From assembly GCA_025642065.1 (NCBI GenBank), contig JAODUP010000012.1, positions 83,501 through 147,500 on the forward strand: a stretch of DNA of 64,000 nucleotides, in the 5' to 3' direction. Of the stretch, positions 23,199 through 31,020 are shown in pieces. A program made the position numbers and the translations under genes. Under the pieces are notes generated by a model. That model saw only the letters and a program-made list of their open reading frames with translations. It was not told where the DNA came from and did no database searches. The DNA is from Paralvinella palmiformis (taxonomy: Eukaryota > Annelida > Polychaeta > Terebellida > Alvinellidae). The first letter of the stretch is position 1. Every line of letters starts with the position of its first letter.

Positions 23199-26100
23199 CA
23201 TAAATGACTATTTTTCCATGCCTTTTTCCAGTGACTTTTTTCACTCACCATCTATGTCCATATGTTTGTACCAACACACACACACACACACACACACAGA
23301 CACACACACAGTCATGCTCATATATGATTATGGCTGGAAGCTAGGAAGCAGTTATATCATTAATCAACCAACTGAAACATGCTGTTGTGCCATCTACTGG
23401 AAGTGGTACACATGCCAAATAAGCATTGATAACATCAACCATCTGTCGGCATTAATTAATAGCTCTCATCTCAAAGCAGCTCATTCTCAGCGAGCAAAGA
23501 GAAAAAAGCACCACATCGAGAAGATAGTCATTCAATGAGACGATAGGGAAAGATCAATAACATCCCATATTATTACATCTGGTCAAAGATAATTTTCCCC
23601 AATCTTACCTATCTGTGCTGTTACTCTCTGGTATGCTGGCCTGTACTCGCTGTGGCTCGTGGTTCAGTGGTACCGGAGGTGGCGGCGGCGGTGGCACCAC
23701 GTTGTGATTGGGTACGGTGCCAGGACGCTGGTTGGTGGCATACAGGCTACTCGGCGTTGCTGCTCGCATTACCTGTGGCTGATGACCGTAGCCATGTCGG
23801 GGCAGACTGCTGGTACGTGGGACGGTACGAGGAAATGGTACAGGAGGACTTGATGTAGTTGGTGAACCCTGGCCAGGACCTGGAATGGTATGGTCATCAG
23901 ACTCAGTATCATTGTGAACACTCTCTCTCCCAGTGTGTGTGTGTGTGTGTGTGTGTATGCATTTGTGCGAGTGTGTGCTTTCATGCAAGAGTGGTTGCCA
24001 GTACACAGAAAGCACTGACAAAGAGAATCAGCAATGCAACATAACAGTGCATTTTCAAGTAACATCTCTCCAATACCTTATTATATTTTTTGAGTATGCA
24101 TTCAAACAAGGAGAACCTGTTTTTAAACAATACCACATGTATGATGGCTGACATCTAACACGAATAGCACCCAACTACCAGTATATTACCTTGTGGAATA
24201 TAAATGGTCCCTGAAGGTGTCTGTCGTAAGAATTGAGGTTCAAAATCGTCCTCAACATCATGATAGGCAGCACTTCTTCTAGAGGGCTGCTGTTCTAATG
24301 GCGGACCAATCAACATTTGAAGATTGATTCGGGGTGGAACGGCTGGTCCAGGTGAACTCTCCATTGGTGGAGGTGGAACAGGTGGCATTGGCAATGTTGC
24401 TAAAATAAAAATTCATTTAATGTAGATAAAATACAAGGCAGTATCATGCTTAGAGTAAAATATCTGTATGGACAAGCTGTAGCTTATGTGGTAGATCATG
24501 CTGTGTATTGGTTTTGTGGTTCAGAAACAACATTTGATTCCCCTGCACCTTACAGTTCGAATCTTCTTTGATTCTAAAAGAAAATTGGACTGATCCTGGA
24601 GTTCTAGGTGATGTATGAATGATAACTTGGCTCACAAAGCATGGGAGTAGTGATGTCAGAGGTGATGCAATGTTAACAAGATGATGATGATCGATGTTTT
24701 ATGACCACTTTTGTGCAACTGGTAGGGTAAATGGGCCGAGCGACCTCCTCTACGCAAAGTCAATGATGAAACAACCTTCAACCTTCAAATATGTCCACGC
24801 CGATATTCGAACATGGGTGGTAGTCATCTGTGGTCCAACACGCTACCGCTAGACCACGGAGGCGCCCGCAATGTTAACAAAGAATTGATATAAAAAATGC
24901 TTAAACTGGCATCTATACATAGTGTACATTGTAGGGCAACTAAAAGGTCATTGTACACGCAAGCACACGCGCGTACAGGTGGTGTGTGTGTCTCTGTGGG
25001 TGTGTGTGTGTGTTATCACAAACCACCAATAACTGTCAATTATCACAGCACCTAACTTTTATGTGACTAACTCCGACGGTTATGTAAAATATCCAAGCCA
25101 CCAGCCATGCTCCAAGTCCGACACTCCACCCCAACCACGTCAGGCTACTGAAATAATTGACTTATGAAGGCCGCAAAGAACCCAAGACAGAAATAGGTTA
25201 CATGGTCAGAACCCCTACACACTAACAACCGGTGACCTATCTGTTTCATTAATTCAATTTACAGACTGTCTCTCTGTGCCAAATGCAATTTCCTTTCACA
25301 AGCTAATTGGCGTATGTCTGGTCTCCCACAGCTTGGTCTCTTATGGTCGGCATAGAGGTGATTCAATCTTGGAAGCAGACTGCCAGCCGGCGGCCTGCGG
25401 CAGTTTTCACAGTGGAATGCAAATGCATCCTCTGATTAGGGAGTGTTCTTTGCTAGAATTTTACCTCCATTGCTTAATATTCTGGAGATAGCAGACTTCC
25501 GAGGCTCGGCTTTGAACTGCTAACTCTTGGATAACCTAAGAGCTAGGCACACTGTGGACCGCATCGCTAAATTAATGTAAATCCTTTGATCTACGTTATT
25601 TTTAATTCAACTTGAAACTCTTTTATGTGGGTATTGCGTCATGGTTATTTATTTACATCTTTCATTTCAAATAACACGAAGCTGAAAGAAATATGTTAAT
25701 TATTTGTAATGAACAATGACTTCCCTTCTCCTTCTATGGAGAGATGAGTGAGTAATACACAAACTCCCTCTCAAATATCACTCCTCTTATAGCCAACTCG
25801 CAATCATAAACATATTTAATACTATGCTACTACTACATGTGAAATGTGCCCGGCCATGTATTATAATTGTAATTTCATCCACTTAACTGAACCAAGCCCT
25901 GCATCATCTACATCAATCATATAATGGTTAACGATGTTGACCATCACTTACAGGTTTCATTAATCCTGGAGTAAAGGTTCTCACCGCCAGAGCTGCCCAA
26001 TGTTGACACATCAATATTCCGACTGTGTACGTGTATGTCCAATTCATCATCATTGTCTGACATTGCACAGTTTGATGGCGTACACGAATCCGACTGACTA

Positions 26101-29100
26101 GATATACTAATTGATGAGCCACTCTGTGGCGCCGAACACTGGTCGCTGGTCCATTTCTCCGATGGGTTCCTCGGCTTGCCCCTTGGGTGAGAATCCGGCG
26201 TATCCATGTCGCCCTCACCCTCCGAGGCACTAAGATAGCTGTACAGTCGACTGATGGTATTGTTCGGGTCGTAATTCTCTATTGGAGATATATGTTTCTC
26301 ATCCGGTGACAGACCTGGGGATCAATTGAAAATATAGTTAAATGTTGTTTCTAAATACATCTGAATGACAATCACACAGACAGACAGACAGACAGTGATG
26401 TAATGAGAAGGATAAACTCTGACTACACGTTACTCTCACAAGAAAACAAAACCTGGATAAGGGAGACAGATAGCACAGTAATTAATAGGCTACACAAGTA
26501 GAACAAGACGGAAAGAACCAGTCCCATGTCTGTTATTACACACACACACACACAGAGAGAGAGAGGGAGAGAGAAAGAGAGAATCAACACTACTCAGTGT
26601 GTTAAGCTGTTAACAAAAAGAGATCCAAACAGTTATGACATAACTGCTGTTTGTGTGTTTTCCTACTCCAACTAGATGGAAGCCTTTCCCATTTTCTTGG
26701 CCAGTGAACACGGTAATGATGCTTTATGAAAACAACTGTAAACACTGCCACGGCACAAAGCCACTGGTCATTTTGTATTCATTTTGGGAGAGGGTTTTGT
26801 TCTCTCTCAGCCGGAGCATGCTCTGAAGTGAACCGTTCGGTGACATTATTCAAGACAAATGGCAGAAATCCATTATATGAAGTCAAAACAAAGGCAGCGC
26901 TGATCACAGGATCTGGCCAACTTTTTGTATATGAATTATGGCCTTATGCTGGGTACAGCCTATAGTAATAAATGAGAACTCTGTGGTAGTACCAGGGTCA
27001 GGAGAACCGCCAACTTCCGGTAAGGGATCCTTCTCCAGACTAAACAATTGATGCCAGACTAAAGAGTGTAAATAGCAAACCTGACAGTGTGTGTGTGTGT
27101 GTGTGTGCTAAAAAATACAATACCGGAAGTATGGACTTAGTTGATGATATATTCTTTGAGCATCTTTAGTGTCTTTTGTGGTGTCATGTCCCAATACATA
27201 AACTAAACACACTTCCACGCGATATGTTTATTTATTCCACATCAGATAAATAATGTTCTTCGCTAGCCATTTCAGTTGTTTCCTTAGATAACAGCAGCCT
27301 ACTCTGGCTAAGTGTTGAGTGGGTGGGGCTTATAAAGCTAATATCCCAGAGTTGCTGATCCAGATGCTGTCCAGATCCTGAAAATCTCTGGCAGCATTAC
27401 AAACATTTTGACATATCTGATGTCTATAAGTGGTGAGCTTCTTGATAACTGATACACCAGCTACCAGCGTGTGGTTACCTAGCAACATGTTATCACAAAA
27501 GAACAAAACAAAATGCATACCATATGACGGCTCTAATAAATGTACACAGAGGATAAGAGCTATTAATACAGAGATATGATAACAAACCTCGAAACAATAC
27601 TTGTTTTATGTTATCTGGATCCCAGTGCTCCAGAATGGATATATTTTTAGTCCAACTCCACAGAATAGATGGTCTGAATTCGGACAGAAACGACGGCGGT
27701 AACCATCAGGAATCAGCTCGGAAAATCTTAAAATTCTTGAGACTGGTCACAGAAAGTATTACAAATTATCGATGCATTGACAAACAAAACCATACATACT
27801 CATGTGCTCTTATGTATATGCCAACTGCAATACCTTCAGGTCACATGTTACCAACGAACTGACCGAACTCTGGTTCAGTAGGAACTGTGCCAATTCCGAA
27901 CTGCATTCCGAGCTCAAGCTGACAAATTTAACATCAGCGGGTGATAATCTTCAAACAAACATCATGTTGTTGTCACTTGGACTTAGATTGTTACAACATG
28001 AAACACAAGCACATCCTTACCACAAACACTGACCAAATCACTTCCTTACATCAGTCGGAGCTATCTGTATCAGTGTGAAGTACTATTTCAATCGATTGGC
28101 GAAGTGCCAGATCGTAATCTAGGTTAAAACTTCAAACGATCATCGAAAGGGGCTTCCAGTTTGTTGAATGAAACAATGTGAAATCAGAGCTTTGGGTTAC
28201 ATACGCACTACACCAGTCAGTCAAACGCCGTCTAGCCGGACTTCTCCCCCAACCGCTGGGCTCTCTCAGACACTCTCTCACCCACGGGCCACCCATTCTC
28301 CCACCCACACAAGCACAGACGCAGAATGATAGCCGCAGTCAGACTTCTGGCTCAAGTACCACGCTAATGGCAGGATCTATTATGGAGCCAATAGGAGCCA
28401 TTAGTTAGATAAGGTGGCGAGTGGACTCCTTACCGGAGCCCACTGAGGGCCTGGAAAGATGAAAGGCTCCCAACATTAATAGAAACCAAGGCGGTGGCCC
28501 ACTCTCTGGATTGTTATATCACAACAGCACCTATACTACGGCCGGTTGGGGGGGGGGTTGAGGATCGACCGTGGCCTACTACCTATTAGTAGGTGGAGCG
28601 TGACCACGCTGTGACGCGGCGATGTCATAATACATTATCTTATTACGGCCGTCTCTGTGTAGGTGAAAGCTTTAATTACTTTTATCTTATCCGCTGTCAC
28701 CTGGTCCCCAGCCGAGTCCTAGTCGTATTCCTGTTATCCTGACAGATGTGAGACATGTTCGACAGATTACACGGAAATATTGCGGTGACGATAAAACGCC
28801 TCCAAACAAGAAAACAATGATTGGAAATAGTGATTACCACCGACGGACAGGTGACAGCAGCTGCCGATGGACAGACGCTGAGCAGGTGACCGTGATCATC
28901 AAACATGGAGATGAAAGGAAACGACACAAGCCAGGAGATAATTGTCAATCTGTTTGGCTATGCGACCAAATGCGTTCAGGTGTTAACGCCGAGTGCCGAC
29001 TTCGTACAGATACTTCCGCCGTTCATGACTCCTTATTATCGACGATGACAAACAAGATTTGTGACACAATGTGAGGTTTCAAGTTAATGACCATATTAGA

Positions 29101-30987
29101 AGTGGTCAATCTGCCCCCAAGGGCCGTAGGTACATAACAGTTCACGGCTCGCTGGATGCCGTCTATCGTTAATGCAACGTGAGCACTTCAGTCGTCTGTG
29201 TTTTAAATAACCGGCGGAATGTCATCCAATAGAACGGGCTGATGGATTATCAATATCGGGCGAGATCAAAGCGAGAAGATTCACCCCAGTTAGCGATGAC
29301 CAAGATTCGGTGAGATTTTCGTGTCCAAGCAATAGCCATAATTATGGCTGCTTTGAAAAGTGCTCGGGGCTGAAGTCACCAGAGGGCAGCACAGTACTGG
29401 ATGGGAAGGCAGCCTTTCTAATAAGGGTCACGACCTCCATTGATGACTGCCATTTTATCGAGTAGACTTGTAATGGAATCGTCAGATGTCAGCGAGGGTA
29501 GTTGAGAGGATGGAACCTGCCACAGATCATCATAATATATATTCTTGTATAATGATGAACATTATACCCCGAGTGATAAGACAAATGAGGCTCTATTATA
29601 AACAGCTCAGTAATATGGCTTAGCTACAAACTGATGCTGGTTGGGTACTGATTTTTAGACCCGGGGGGGGGGGGATTGGTGTAACGTGAGTGATAAGGGG
29701 TGGGGTCATCGGTGCCAGGGACAGGAATGAACAGCGCTGATAAGGGGATGGGTTAATATAATATAAGTGATGGCATGAACAGTAATAAGGAAGACGGGTT
29801 GGGTTGTTAAGGCTCTTTGGGGTTAGAAATAAGGGTATACAAAGAAGGGTGTTTAGAGGACGATAAGGTCAGTGAGATGAGAGGTTATTAAGAGCACAGC
29901 ACTTGAGTCACCAGCAGATAAACAGAGTAGAGTACAAAAAAAGGATACTAAAATGTGTGTGTGTGTTTTGAAAATTAGAGTAATGCAATGGTGAGTGGTA
30001 TGATTAACTAGAGGTTATAAAACTATGGCGCACCCTGAATATGATAAGAGTATGACCTATAAGGTATACATAATAGCGATATGAAGTATTATCATATAAT
30101 GGTAACAGATATGATGAGTGTAGAGTGATAACAACTTTAATGTGTAAACTCAATACAGCCCAGAAGTTTAAAAAAAGAGAGAGATAAGGATGTGTGATAA
30201 AGGATGTGCTGTAATTCGGCTGATAAGGGCGCTCTGGATCAGACAAAAGGAGGGTTTGGATGTATGAAAAGTGATAAGGTGGTTTATGGCCGAGCACACC
30301 AAGATAGGATGGATGTTGACTGCAGGCAGATGATGATAAGAAGCAAACCGTGTGTGTACTGATAAAAAGATCCATAATAACACGGATACCATCACTAACT
30401 ACACAGCTACTGATCCGGAGAATTAAAACCCCATCCCAAAGCAATCGCTAGATGGCAGCACAAGCTTGAGTAAAATAACGGCCCATCGCGAGCAGGCATT
30501 GCAAATGATAATTCCATTCACTATCATGCAGTGTGATAACATCAATACATTACTAGACTGCCAGAGTAAATTATTTCTTTTAATAAGACTGACAGTTCTG
30601 AGCATCAGATATCTTAATCAGACCATGACAGCGTAGAAAACAGCTAAATAACTGCTGTGTACGCAGACTTTTTTCCTGTAGTGAATGTTGGATACTGTGG
30701 GTAGTAACTGTCTATTATTGACGTTGGATAGGTGTGGTTATGATGTTGGAAGTGGGGTGGGGGAGGAGTGGGGTGGGGCTGGAGAAGTTGGTAGCTGCAC
30801 TGATCTGTGGCCAGTATTAATTCAATCTATATATCAGCCTGTTCCGTGGTACAGTGGTTGGAGTGGTGTTGCAAAGCAAACCTCCAGGTTGTGGGTTCAA
30901 ATACAGCTGTGTGACTAACGCCAAGACTAAACAACTTATCTCATCTACATATCTATATATCAAACTCATCTCTTTCTCTCTGTCTCT

Positions 30988-31020
<33 letters not shown>

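Larger units (their letters stand above)
24400..25951 (-). other. intron 2
   Basis: 1,552 bases. It contains a tRNA-like relic at about 24478-24563, a SINE at 24680-24867, a short CA/GT-rich patch near 24959-25013 and a conserved-looking patch at 25370-25600 with a POU octamer and a TCF-like site. Confidence 0.7.

Noticed and set aside
30004..30444. 146-codon minus-strand frame
   Set aside because: Covers the GATAAG-rich region whose complement is poor in stop codons; no domain and no conserved text.
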